A DNA stretch of 18,274 bases, from NCBI GenBank assembly GCA_002499185.1, contig DAKN01000022.1, positions 1 through 18,274 of the forward strand, given 5' to 3'. This document shows, piece after piece, positions 1-7,351 of the stretch; within the stretch, counting starts at the first letter, position 1, and every line of letters begins with the position of its first letter. The stretch comes from Candidatus Pacearchaeota archaeon UBA284. GTDB lineage: Archaea; Nanobdellota; Nanobdellia; Pacearchaeales; UBA284. The notes beneath the pieces were generated by a model. It was not told the DNA's origin. It searched no databases and saw nothing but the letters and a program-made list of their open reading frames with translations. A program made the position numbers and the translations under genes.

Positions 1-25
1 AGATAATTGCGGAAATAAAATTTTA

Positions 26-706
26 TTATTCAAGATATTGCCTTAATTCTTCTTTTCCGTGAAATCCGACAAAAGTCTTTCCATTAATTACTGTACTCGG
101 GACTTCAACCACACTATAAATTTTAGTTATGTCTTTGATTATTGCTAAATCTAAATCCAAGTCTATTGAATAAACCTTTAATTTTTCTGAACCATATTCT
201 TGTCTTAAACTATCTAGAACATAACCTTGTTTTTCACTTTCAGAAATTTTATTTCTATCATTAGAATAAAAGAAAATTATAATATTATAATCTGTTTTAC
301 ATTCTTCTTTTCTTTTTTCCATAAGAAGATAATGTTTAATTTGTATCATAGAATAGTACTTTTTTAAATTGATAACCTGGCTATTTTGTTTTCCCAATTG
401 GTCTTCCATGTATGAAATTTTATCAGATGTTTCTGATAATTTGTCGGAAATTGGAGATAAGGATGTTAGACAAGGATTTTGCTCGAATAATAAACTCTGT
501 ATCTCTAAAGACATAATATCTAATTGGATATTATTTTCCATTTCCTTTATTGCTGATATTTTTTGATTAGAAAGATAGTTCCCTATTATTATTCCAACTA
601 AAAGTAATAATGTAGCTATTGCAAAAGTTGCTACATATTTGTTAAATTCTATGTTTTTTTTCACTTTTTTCGGAAATCTACGGTTTATTTTTCCTATTCT
701 TACCAT
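26..706 (-). CDS. Membrane-anchored thioredoxin-fold protein without catalytic cysteines
   Basis: A 226-residue protein with a basic N-terminus, one membrane segment (about residues 25-43) and a long, probably extracytoplasmic helical region (about 45-135) containing Cys79 and Cys136. The C-terminal part (about 141-226) looks like a thioredoxin fold: a hydrophobic strand ending FFYSN, a helix after EKQGYVLDSL, a strand KVYSIDLD, and a VPSTVING segment where thioredoxins carry the cis-proline, followed by a second beta pair and a final helix. No cysteine lies anywhere in 141-226, so the usual CxxC redox site is absent. A role in redox chemistry is therefore unlikely; a structural or binding role, perhaps with Cys79 and Cys136 forming a disulfide, is inference. 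It follows the glycosyltransferase on the same strand but has its own candidate TATA box. Fold assignment is moderate, function unknown. Confidence 0.7.
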   Translation of the reverse strand: MVRIGKINRRFPKKVKKNIEFNKYVATFAIATLLLLVGIIIGNYLSNQKISAIKEMENNIQLDIMSLEIQSLLFEQNPCLTSLSPISDKLSETSDKISYMEDQLGKQNSQVINLKKYYSMIQIKHYLLMEKRKEECKTDYNIIIFFYSNDRNKISESEKQGYVLDSLRQEYGSEKLKVYSIDLDLDLAIIKDITKIYSVVEVPSTVINGKTFVGFHGKEELRQYLE

Positions 707-742
707 TTTTTAGTTTTATGATTTTTCTTAAATCTTTTTTGA

Positions 743-750
743 CTTTATAA
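743..750 (-). promoter_or_regulatory. Candidate TATA box for the thioredoxin-fold gene
   Basis: Minus-strand TTATAAAG lies about 40 bases before the ATG at 706, which would give a leader of roughly 15 bases. No purine-rich ribosome site is seen. Pattern match only. Confidence 0.35.
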
Positions 751-779
751 GCATTGTTGATTTTTATAACATGATTACA

Positions 780-2063
780 TTAAATCATTTTCCCCCTGCA
801 ATATGTTCTTTTGCCCCATTTTTGTTTTATTCCAGTAATGAAATAAATTATTGCTCCACCCCACCATATAACAAAAAAGAAAATATAAAATAAAAAATAA
901 GATAATATCGCTAATCCAATACCTCTTTTTTCTCCAGAGTAATATTTTGAAATTAAAAATCCAACTATCATAAGCAACCCCCCAAGAATTAAAAAGAAGA
1001 TGTACTGGCTTGTTGCATAATTGGAAATAAGCTCTGAAATATTATACCAATTTATTTTGTTTAGGGTTTGAGACAAACTAAAGCCCGTAACAGATATTTT
1101 TATTATTTCATTAGATAAATCTTTGAGGGTGTAATAAGCTAATATAAAAAAAGTGAAAAAAGTAAGAAATATTGAAATTAAAGCACATGGCATAATAAAA
1201 GAAGAGAGATTTGTCCTCCTTTTGGCTCGGTATAAATGCCTATAGTCCCAAGAGTTGTGGAAAAATCCACTATACCACCTTATTCTTTGTTTTAATAGTG
1301 CTCCAAACTTAGTGGGAACATTAGTATAAACATTTGCACTTATGCTATTTCTTATTTCATAACCATGACTTTGAATCCTCATAGCCATTTCAGTATCTTC
1401 TGTTATATTTTTCTCATCAAATCCCCCGTATTTTCTAAAAAATTCTGCTCGATAAATAGACAACGGGCCTGGAATAACATGGATTGCATTATTAAGGCAA
1501 AAAACTTTTCTCAAAAATATTCCAAATATATATTCAGACCACTGTATTTTTTGTAAAAAGCCCTTATGATTATTTACATTTAGCGATGAAGTTACAGCCA
1601 TAACTCTTGGATTTTCAAAATATCCGACCATTTTTTTTAAGGCATTTCTTGCAATAAGCGTATCTGCATCGAATCTTACTATAATTTCCCCTCTCGCTTT
1701 TTTAATTCCAAAATTAAGTGCGTTTGCACATCCACCATTTTCCTTTGTATAAACTTTTACTATATTCGGATAATCTGATTGGAATCTTTTTGCAGCATTA
1801 TATGTTTTATCTGTAGAACCATCATCTATTACTATAATTTCCATCTTATTTTTTGGATAATCAACATTAAGCAAAGATTTTATGGTTTCTTTAATTGCTT
1901 CTTGTTCATTAAAAACTGGAACAACGAAAGAAACAAATGGGAATTTTTTAGATATGGGGTCTGTTAACTTATATCTATTAGCAAAATATGTCAAAAGAAA
2001 AAATCCCGCAGTAAGCAAACCAAAATACGCTGTCAAATATACTGCAAATGAGAGCAATAACAT
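780..2063 (-). CDS. Membrane glycosyltransferase, family 2 (processive, PgaC/IcaA-like)
   Basis: A 427-residue integral membrane glycosyltransferase. One N-terminal membrane helix (about 4-28) precedes a cytoplasmic GT-A catalytic domain with the family 2 landmarks: VVPVFNE near 47, DDGSTD at 80-85, a DAD metal-binding motif at 132-134, TED at 221-223 carrying the likely catalytic base, and QRIRW at 259-263, the QxxRW motif of processive synthases. Three or four C-terminal membrane segments follow (about 288-312, 353-373, 380-410). Such enzymes use nucleotide-sugars to extend and export a polysaccharide or to build a lipid-linked glycan. The acceptor cannot be read from sequence. Lying just downstream of the pilus genes, it could glycosylate pilin or surface protein, but its own promoter-like TATA makes co-transcription uncertain. 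All catalytic motifs are intact. Confidence 0.9.
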   Translation of the reverse strand: MLLLSFAVYLTAYFGLLTAGFFLLTYFANRYKLTDPISKKFPFVSFVVPVFNEQEAIKETIKSLLNVDYPKNKMEIIVIDDGSTDKTYNAAKRFQSDYPNIVKVYTKENGGCANALNFGIKKARGEIIVRFDADTLIARNALKKMVGYFENPRVMAVTSSLNVNNHKGFLQKIQWSEYIFGIFLRKVFCLNNAIHVIPGPLSIYRAEFFRKYGGFDEKNITEDTEMAMRIQSHGYEIRNSISANVYTNVPTKFGALLKQRIRWYSGFFHNSWDYRHLYRAKRRTNLSSFIMPCALISIFLTFFTFFILAYYTLKDLSNEIIKISVTGFSLSQTLNKINWYNISELISNYATSQYIFFLILGGLLMIVGFLISKYYSGEKRGIGLAILSYFLFYIFFFVIWWGGAIIYFITGIKQKWGKRTYCRGKMI

Positions 2064-2082
2064 CTATTGAAAAAATCTTTAT

Positions 2083-2093
2083 GTTTTTTAAAG
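2083..2093 (-). promoter_or_regulatory. Candidate TATA box for the glycosyltransferase gene
   Basis: The minus-strand sequence CTTTAAAAAAC is centred about 25 bases before the ATG at 2063, the spacing expected for a leaderless archaeal transcript. No ribosome site precedes the start. Confidence 0.4.
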
Positions 2094-2133
2094 ATATATG
2101 AAGAAAAGTGTATAATTGTTGATTTATACCCAT

Positions 2134-2967
2134 TTAACCAAATAATGTTCTTGCTGCAGTGACCATTAAATAGGTTACAAATAACAATATGATTGAGTGT
2201 TTTAATCCTGCTATAATTTTTCCTTCTGAAAGCTTGCCTGTTACTAAACCTGCAAAAAATGCCTGTATTAATAACAAAACAAAAAATGCATCTCTTATTA
2301 CACTTGTTGATGCTGTTATGCTTATATTGCCAAATACGCCAATTCCTTCGCCGGTAGAAATTGTTGACGCAATCATTGGGATAAATTTAAGATCAACAAA
2401 AAGCATTATTGCTATAAATATTAAAAATAAAACATATCCTTGGACTATCATCCCATATACTCTACCTTGTCTTTCTTTTCTTAAAATTTGTAATTCGGAA
2501 ATGCTTTTTGCAACATTTTCTAAAATAAGGTCTATCTTACCTCCAGAAAGTTCTGCCTGTATTATTAATTCTACTGCCCTCCCGATAATTTTGTTATTAG
2601 CGTCTTTAGCAAATGTCCTAAAGGCAGTCTTTAAGGGAATTCCAAAACTTATCTGATTTGAAAGTTTTCGAACATTTTGTGTCAACACCCCGTAATCTTT
2701 TTTTGATAAATTCATTATGCCTTTTGATATTGGAAGTCCAGTATTTACTGCTTCTGCTATGTCTCTTACAAAATCTAGAAAAATCTCTTCTTTCCTTTTT
2801 TCTGTAGATGATTCTATTATTAAATTAATTAAGAATGGAAATATCGCAATAAATGCACCTAAACCAAGCAAAAAGAAAAATGCTTTTGATGTTCTTAAAA
2901 ATATTAGATCAAGTATAATAACCAATATTCCAGATGCCAATGCCCAATATTTTACTGTTTTTTCCAT
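2134..2967 (-). CDS. Type IV pilus/Tad-type assembly membrane protein (GspF/FlaJ/TadC-like)
   Basis: A 277-residue integral membrane protein of the type II secretion F superfamily, the platform on which the assembly ATPase acts. Two hydrophobic segments near the N-terminus (about 9-24 and 28-52) are followed by a cytoplasmic helical F domain (about 60-170). It has the typical FVRDIAEAVNTGLPISKGI opening and a conserved-looking ELSGG turn near 139-143. Membrane segments at about 172-193, 225-244 and 254-272 close the protein. It starts 35 bases after the other GspF-like gene, so the two are almost certainly co-transcribed and probably form a heteromeric platform, as TadB and TadC do in bacterial Tad systems. 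Which pilus type it serves is not determined. The ATG at 2967 has no clear ribosome site. Confidence 0.85.
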   Translation of the reverse strand: MEKTVKYWALASGILVIILDLIFLRTSKAFFFLLGLGAFIAIFPFLINLIIESSTEKRKEEIFLDFVRDIAEAVNTGLPISKGIMNLSKKDYGVLTQNVRKLSNQISFGIPLKTAFRTFAKDANNKIIGRAVELIIQAELSGGKIDLILENVAKSISELQILRKERQGRVYGMIVQGYVLFLIFIAIMLFVDLKFIPMIASTISTGEGIGVFGNISITASTSVIRDAFFVLLLIQAFFAGLVTGKLSEGKIIAGLKHSIILLFVTYLMVTAARTLFG

Positions 2968-3002
2968 TTTTGTTTTCTATTTATTTTTTATTTCTTTGTT
3001 AA

Positions 3003-4289
3003 TTATAATTCTGGCTGTGCGAAGCTTAAAAATATTAAAAATAAAACATTCAGTATCGCAATAGATATTGTTCCGATTATTGAAAGATTTTGCAACGACA
3101 TCCCAGCTATTGTTGTTCCGATTATGCTTATAACGACCAGCAATAACATAAATAACAATGGTGCAGCGATTAATAATGCGGTATAAACATCAGAGTATAT
3201 TCCTATAGTATTAGCATATTTTTCTCTGGCTAATTTATATTCAAATAAATAATCCTTTGCTTTTTCATTAAGATAAACAGATAAGCTTCCACCGGTAGTA
3301 ATATTTGAAGATATCCCATTAAATAAATCTGTAAGTTTTTGACTTGCAGTATTTTTAGCTACATTTCTTAAAGCAATGCTCATATCTGCACCATAAAAAT
3401 TTACCTGATTTACAACTTTTTTTGCTTCTTTTGAAAATGCCTGAAATTCTTCTGAATTTGCCATTATTAGAAAAATTTTTGTTGGTTCAAGATTGCTTGA
3501 AGCAATAGCAGCCATATTTGAAACAGCAAAAGGCAGTTCATTCTCTATTTTTTTCCTTAAAGATTCTGCTTTTTGCTTAGGATATAATAGCATGGTTATC
3601 AAAACAGTTATTGGAATAAGCATCATTAAAAGAAAATTTCTTAGTAAATTTTCAATTCCAAGAAAGAAAGAAAATCCAGATGCAAAAATTAGGGATAGCA
3701 AAGTTAGAAATATTGTTAGAGAAATATAAGATATAACTCTATAATATAAATTAGCTTTTTTCAAATCTTTTTCGATTGATGAAAACATAGTGGTTTTTGA
3801 TAATTTTGCCGAAAGATCTCTAAAAAGCTGATTTGATATTCTAAACCAAAAAGAACTTGGTTCAATTTCAAATTCTTTTCTTTGTATAATCTTTTGTTCT
3901 TCTGGTTTTCCTTTGATTCTTTTTATTTTTCCAAGCAATTCTTTTTCGAGTTTTACTTCTCTTAAAAAAGCATCTTTATCTATTTTTTTCAAAAAAACTT
4001 CTTTTCCGAGGGCTTCTACTCTTTTTATCTCTGATTTTTTAGATTCTTTTTCTATTTCTTTAATATTTTTCTTTTTCATATCTGTTTCTTTCTTGAATTG
4101 AATATCATTTATTGAATTTTCAAAAGAATTATTTATCAGAAATAATTGTTGAATTAAGGAAGCGGATGCTTTTTCTATTACGTCTTTATCTTTTATATTT
4201 TCTTGAGAATAATAATCTTCAAGCATTAAAATCTCTTGGATTATATCTTTTGCCGTTTGAATGTTTTTTGTAAATTCTTCGTTTGCCAT
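3003..4289 (-). CDS. Type IV pilus/Tad-type assembly membrane protein (GspF/FlaJ/TadB-like) with cytoplasmic N-extension
   Basis: About 428 residues from the ATG chosen here. The first 165 or so residues are charged, lysine/glutamate-rich and helical, without membrane segments: an unusual cytoplasmic extension. Two closely spaced membrane helices (about 180-235) precede a GspF-type helical domain containing LPFAVSNMAAIASSN and a GGSLSVYLNEKAKDY turn. Two or three C-terminal helices end the protein. It shares fold and membrane layout with the next gene downstream, so this is a two-gene platform rather than one two-domain FlaJ. The N-extension may dock the ATPase or the 56-residue neighbour; that is inference. 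A TTG at 4313, directly after the upstream stop, would add eight residues; the ATG at 4289 is preferred because TTG is a weak start and neither has a ribosome site. Confidence 0.83.
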   Translation of the reverse strand: MANEEFTKNIQTAKDIIQEILMLEDYYSQENIKDKDVIEKASASLIQQLFLINNSFENSINDIQFKKETDMKKKNIKEIEKESKKSEIKRVEALGKEVFLKKIDKDAFLREVKLEKELLGKIKRIKGKPEEQKIIQRKEFEIEPSSFWFRISNQLFRDLSAKLSKTTMFSSIEKDLKKANLYYRVISYISLTIFLTLLSLIFASGFSFFLGIENLLRNFLLMMLIPITVLITMLLYPKQKAESLRKKIENELPFAVSNMAAIASSNLEPTKIFLIMANSEEFQAFSKEAKKVVNQVNFYGADMSIALRNVAKNTASQKLTDLFNGISSNITTGGSLSVYLNEKAKDYLFEYKLAREKYANTIGIYSDVYTALLIAAPLLFMLLLVVISIIGTTIAGMSLQNLSIIGTISIAILNVLFLIFLSFAQPEL

Positions 4290-4313
4290 TTTATCTTTAT
4301 GTTTATTTTCCAA

Positions 4314-4484
4314 TTATTTTCTGAGATTCTTTGCAATTTCTTTCTGTATTTCCATTAAATGTTTCTTTAATGAATTGAAATTATTATAATCGCCTGCATC
4401 TTGTGCAATATCTAACTCTTTTAAAAAATCTTCAAAACTAGAAATAAGGTGCATCAAAACTATTATTTTATCTTTTGAAATCAT
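4314..4484 (-). CDS. Small helical protein encoded inside the pilus operon
   Basis: A 56-residue open frame running MISKDKIIVLMHLISSFEDF and ending KNLRK-stop. It fills most of the gap between the ATPase and the first GspF-like gene, and its TAA ends 24 bases before the next ATG. The composition is amphipathic and charged, with no membrane segment, no cysteine and a likely two-helix hairpin broken at DAGDYNNF. I do not recognise a family. Position and tight spacing suggest a real operon member, possibly a small adaptor between the ATPase and the charged N-extension of the next protein (inference). The start lacks a ribosome site, and the 116-base gap before it could hold a promoter. Confidence 0.6.
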   Translation of the reverse strand: MISKDKIIVLMHLISSFEDFLKELDIAQDAGDYNNFNSLKKHLMEIQKEIAKNLRK

Positions 4485-4600
4485 CTTTTGTTTATTAACC
4501 CATTATTTGATTTATTATATCTTTTATTCCACAATCATTTAATCAAAATGTTCTTATGAATATGGTGCATTATTAAATTTGAATTAACAATTACTGTGTT

Positions 4601-6178
4601 TTATATCTTGGTTCCAAGATATTCCTTAATTACTGCTTTTGGGTTTTTGTAATATTCGTTGACTATTTTTTGAACTTTTTCAAATTCGAAAATTTTTCTT
4701 TGATATAATTCATAAATAATTCTCGTTCTTATTTCAAATTCATGTAATACTTCTTGTATGTTTAGTCCATATTTTTTCGCAATTTTTTCAAACACCTTAC
4801 TTTCTGTCTTGAAATAAAAAGTATCCTCGCTTGGATCCCATGAAAAAGGAGTATTCGTAACTGCAACCCCTTCAGAAGTTACATCAACAATCTCTACTAT
4901 TTCTCTCAATCTTCTTGCTTCGTGGTTTTTTATCATCGCATGAGTCATAACTGCAACAGCATCAAGAGAATTAACTAAACTTGGACTTAGGTTTATTGGT
5001 GGTGTTTCTAATCTTCTTATTACTGATTCTACAGAATCTGCATGTATTGTGCTTAAACTTGGATGCCCCGAAGCCATACCTTGAAATAAAACAAAAGCCT
5101 CTTTACCACGAACTTCACCGACTATAACATAATCTGGATTTTGTCTGAATGATTCTCTTAATAATGTAAATAAATCTATTTCGCCAATTCCTCCCAACCC
5201 GGTTCTTGCGACACTTGGCAACCAATTTTCCCTTGGTAAATTAATTTCTCTTGTATCTTCTATTGAAACAACTCTTGCTTCTGGTGGAATAAAAAAAGCA
5301 ATTGCATTTAACAAAGATGTTTTTCCAGAACCCGTACCTCCAACAATTAATAAATTGGTTTTATATTGCATCAAAAGCCAGAAATATGCAACCATTTCTG
5401 GACTTAAAGTATTCATGCTGATTAGTTGTATTGGTGTCCAAGGAATTGTTGTGAATTTTCTTATAGTAAATGTTGGTCCTTTGCTCGAGATATCTGTTGT
5501 GTATGTGGCGTTTACTCTTGAACCATCTGGCAATGTTCCATCAAGCAAAGGGGAAGCATAACTTATGTATCTTCCACATCTTTGGGATAATTTTTCAACA
5601 AAACTAGCCAGAGTACTTAGATCATTGAAGGAAAGATTTGTTTTTAAATTTCTATAGAGCCTATGAACTACATAAACTGGTGTTTTAATTCCATTACATT
5701 CAATGTCTTCTATGAAAAAATCCCTCAATAGCGGTTCTGTTTGGTCAAAACCAATGAAATCTCTGTATAGATAGTAGAACATTCTTGAATAATTTTCATA
5801 ACTTACATTAAACCCTAACTCTGAAATAAGGATTTTTGCTAATTTATCTAAATAAGCAAGCAAAGCTTCCTGAGATTTCTCTTCGACAACCCCCAAATTG
5901 ACAACCTCAGTCATACCAGAAGAAATTTGTTCGAGCATTTTTTTTTCGTTTTCATTTAATATTGGCTCTTCAATTTCATACATTAATTCACCACGCTCAT
6001 CATCCCAATGAATATGTGCTGTCACAAAAGGCGCTATTAAAACATACCTAACATCAATTTGTGTTTTATTTGAAAAAGTAGGCAATGGTGGAATTTCTGG
6101 ATTTATATCTATCTTTGGATATTCACTAGAAATACTCTTATCTTTATTTTTATTAAATATAGGAAGTCCTAAAACCAT
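4601..6178 (-). CDS. Pilus/secretion assembly ATPase (FlaI/TadA/GspE family)
   Basis: A 525-residue hexameric type II/IV secretion ATPase that would power pilus or archaellum-like filament assembly at the inner face of the membrane. An N-terminal domain of about 240 residues precedes the RecA-like core: Walker A GGTGSGKT at about 280-287, an Asp-box region VSIEDTREI near 304-312, Walker B VIVGEVRG near 351-358, and the His box GHPSLSTIHAD near 371-381. All catalytic signatures are intact and the length is typical. It heads an operon with a 56-residue protein and two GspF-like genes. The ATG at 6178 is chosen because GAGGTGA (6187-6181) immediately precedes it and matches the archaeal anti-Shine-Dalgarno sequence; a GTG at 6184 would overlap that site. 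A tandem palindrome and TATA-like sequences lie upstream. Confidence 0.92.
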   Translation of the reverse strand: MVLGLPIFNKNKDKSISSEYPKIDINPEIPPLPTFSNKTQIDVRYVLIAPFVTAHIHWDDERGELMYEIEEPILNENEKKMLEQISSGMTEVVNLGVVEEKSQEALLAYLDKLAKILISELGFNVSYENYSRMFYYLYRDFIGFDQTEPLLRDFFIEDIECNGIKTPVYVVHRLYRNLKTNLSFNDLSTLASFVEKLSQRCGRYISYASPLLDGTLPDGSRVNATYTTDISSKGPTFTIRKFTTIPWTPIQLISMNTLSPEMVAYFWLLMQYKTNLLIVGGTGSGKTSLLNAIAFFIPPEARVVSIEDTREINLPRENWLPSVARTGLGGIGEIDLFTLLRESFRQNPDYVIVGEVRGKEAFVLFQGMASGHPSLSTIHADSVESVIRRLETPPINLSPSLVNSLDAVAVMTHAMIKNHEARRLREIVEIVDVTSEGVAVTNTPFSWDPSEDTFYFKTESKVFEKIAKKYGLNIQEVLHEFEIRTRIIYELYQRKIFEFEKVQKIVNEYYKNPKAVIKEYLGTKI

Positions 6179-6180
6179 AT

Positions 6181-6187
6181 TCACCTC
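6181..6187 (-). promoter_or_regulatory. Ribosome binding site deciding the ATPase start
   Basis: Minus-strand GAGGTGA, complementary to the usual archaeal 16S rRNA 3' end, sits two bases before the ATG at 6178. It overlaps the alternative GTG start, so it supports the internal ATG. Confidence 0.6.
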
Positions 6188-6195
6188 ACTTTTAT

Positions 6196-6215
6196 TTATC
6201 GATAATTATCGATAA
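6196..6215. promoter_or_regulatory. Tandem palindromic operator candidate upstream of the pilus ATPase
   Basis: TTATCGATAA, a perfect 10-base palindrome, occurs twice with no gap (6196-6205 and 6206-6215), so identical sites repeat every 10 bases, close to one helical turn. On the minus strand the candidate TATA boxes are ATTTAAATA near 6237-6247 and CTTTAAAC near 6225-6232, so transcription would start at about 6200-6215, inside the repeats. That is the classic position for a repressor that blocks initiation. The regulator is unknown; no transcription factor is encoded in the window. Confidence 0.5.
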
Positions 6216-6275
6216 TAATTATAGTTTAAAGAGGTATTTAAATTTAATCTTAAATTGAATTTTCAATAAAAATAA

Positions 6276-6286
6276 CTTTTATATAG
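6276..6286 (+). promoter_or_regulatory. TATA box for the 54-residue membrane protein
   Basis: CTTTTATATAG is centred about 26 bases before the ATG at 6307, giving a leaderless transcript. This supports the short downstream frame as a real gene. Confidence 0.55.
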
Positions 6287-6306
6287 TCCCAGGTTTTTGC
6301 CTTAAA

Positions 6307-6471
6307 ATGAAACCAATAAATTTTATCCCATTTATTATAGCAATTGGGCTTATTGTTTTGTTTTTCTTTCCAGAACCAGAAACTAATTTTTTGGCATATT
6401 TAGGAACAGCGTTATTTTTTATTGTATTAATTATTCTCTTAATAATTTTAGAAAAAAGAAAAAGACGTTAA
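6307..6471 (+). CDS. Small two-helix membrane protein
   Basis: A 54-residue frame too short for routine gene finding. It encodes a hydrophobic helix (about 5-21), a short FPEPETN turn, a second hydrophobic helix (about 29-48) and a basic tail EKRKRR, which by the positive-inside rule would stay in the cytoplasm. A well-placed TATA box suggests leaderless expression, divergent from the pilus ATPase. I do not recognise the family; similar tiny two-helix proteins are common in small archaeal genomes. It ends three bases before the L24e stop on the opposite strand, so the two genes are tightly convergent. No function is proposed. Confidence 0.6.
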   Translation: MKPINFIPFIIAIGLIVLFFFPEPETNFLAYLGTALFFIVLIILLIILEKRKRR

Positions 6472-6474
6472 AAA

Positions 6475-6645
6475 TTATTTCTTCTTTTCTGGTTTTGTCC
6501 ACTTAAGTCTTTTAAGTTTTCTCTTGTTTTGATGTGTTTTTCTGCATTTGCTTGAACAAAAATGCAGGATTTTTCCATCGTTAAGAACATAAGTAATTCC
6601 TATTCCTTCTTCAATCTCTTTTAAACAGATATTACACTTTGCCAT
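6475..6645 (-). CDS. rpl24e: Large ribosomal subunit protein L24e
   Basis: A 56-residue zinc-ribbon protein of the large ribosomal subunit. It opens MAKCNICLKEIEEGIG, with a CxxC pair at Cys4 and Cys7, and carries the second pair in HFCSSKC (Cys30 and Cys34), followed by the basic RKLKRLKWT stretch typical of archaeal L24e. The length matches the archaeal family. It lies 14 bases downstream of S28e and is the third gene of an L7Ae-S28e-L24e cluster, an arrangement long known in archaea. In many archaea nucleoside diphosphate kinase and IF2 follow; here the neighbouring gene on that side is the convergent small membrane protein instead. Confidence 0.93.
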   Translation of the reverse strand: MAKCNICLKEIEEGIGITYVLNDGKILHFCSSKCRKTHQNKRKLKRLKWTKPEKKK

Positions 6646-6659
6646 TGTTTATCCTTTTA

Positions 6660-6953
6660 TTAACTAAATGCTCCCTTCATTATTTTTCCTTTTATTCTTC
6701 TTGCTTCAATTTGTGTCTCTCTTAACATTAAAACATCCCCAATTCTTACTGGGCCTCTAACATTTCTTCTTAATGGCTTGCCTTTATCATAACCGTCAAT
6801 AATTTTAACTCTTACTTGTGTTAATTCTCCTCTTGTGCCGGTTCTTCCAGATAACTCTTCCACTATTGCTGGCACAGCTGTTGTTGAATAGAATTTTGTT
6901 CCCTCTCTTTTCTCTTGGGGTTTTGATTCTTTAGTTTGTTTACCTTTTGCCAT
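6660..6953 (-). CDS. rps28e: Small ribosomal subunit protein S28e
   Basis: A 97-residue small-subunit ribosomal protein. The family core occupies about residues 28-90: GRTGTRGELTQVRVKIIDG, then NVRGPVRIGDVLMLRETQIEARR, which is diagnostic. The usual archaeal protein is about 70 residues, so this one carries roughly 25 extra N-terminal residues rich in Lys, Glu and Thr (MAKGKQTKESKPQEKREG), likely a flexible rRNA-contacting tail. No internal ATG is available to remove the extension. It lies between L7Ae (37 bases upstream) and L24e (14 bases downstream) in one transcription unit. Confidence in identity is very high. Confidence 0.96.
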   Translation of the reverse strand: MAKGKQTKESKPQEKREGTKFYSTTAVPAIVEELSGRTGTRGELTQVRVKIIDGYDKGKPLRRNVRGPVRIGDVLMLRETQIEARRIKGKIMKGAFS

Positions 6954-6990
6954 TTTTTATTATTTTATTATTACTTAATAAAATTTATTT

Positions 6991-7296
6991 TTATTTTTTA
7001 GCAGCGGTTATGTGAGCAGATGCACTCCCAGATTCAATTACAGCAACTGCTGAAGCGCCAACATTAATTCCTGCTGCGGCTCCAAGTTTTTTCTTGCTGT
7101 CAACTGTCTCACACGGAATGCCTTTTTCATTACATAATACTGGAATATGTTGTATTATTTCCTTCGGAGAAACATCACCTGCTATTGCAACAAACTTTGC
7201 AGTCCCTCTTTCAATAGCCTTTGTTACTTCATTTATTCCTTTTTCTATTTTTCCAGTTTTTCTTGCTGTTTCAATAATATCATAAGCTGAAACCAT
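6991..7296 (-). CDS. rpl7ae: Ribosomal protein L7Ae / kink-turn RNA-binding protein
   Basis: A 101-residue kink-turn-binding protein that in archaea serves the large ribosomal subunit, box C/D and H/ACA RNPs and RNase P. Family signatures are GINEVTKAIERG (RNA-binding helix), FVAIAGDVSPKEI, HIPVLCNEKGIPC and KKKLGAAAGINVGASAVAV, the loop that contacts the kink-turn. It is slightly short at the N-terminus relative to homologues of about 120 residues. The start is supported by AAGGAGGG a few bases upstream, one of the strongest ribosome sites in the window. It is the first gene of the ribosomal cluster. Confidence 0.96.
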   Translation of the reverse strand: MVSAYDIIETARKTGKIEKGINEVTKAIERGTAKFVAIAGDVSPKEIIQHIPVLCNEKGIPCETVDSKKKLGAAAGINVGASAVAVIESGSASAHITAAKK

Positions 7297-7303
7297 TTCT
7301 TAA

Positions 7304-7311
7304 CCCTCCTT
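7304..7311 (-). promoter_or_regulatory. Strong Shine-Dalgarno site of L7Ae
   Basis: Minus-strand AAGGAGGG lies seven bases before the ATG at 7296. It fixes the L7Ae start and shows that leadered, SD-dependent translation coexists with leaderless genes here. Confidence 0.7.
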
Positions 7312-7351
7312 CATATTTTTATCAGTCATTTGGTTATCTGATTTAAAGAAA

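Noticed and set aside
2189..2656. 155-residue plus-strand frame opposite the GspF-like gene
   Set aside because: It is antisense to an unambiguous membrane protein and has no start signals or family features.
4290..4313. TTG start for the larger GspF-like gene
   Set aside because: It would abut the upstream stop, but TTG is weak and no ribosome site supports it; the ATG eight codons later is preferred.
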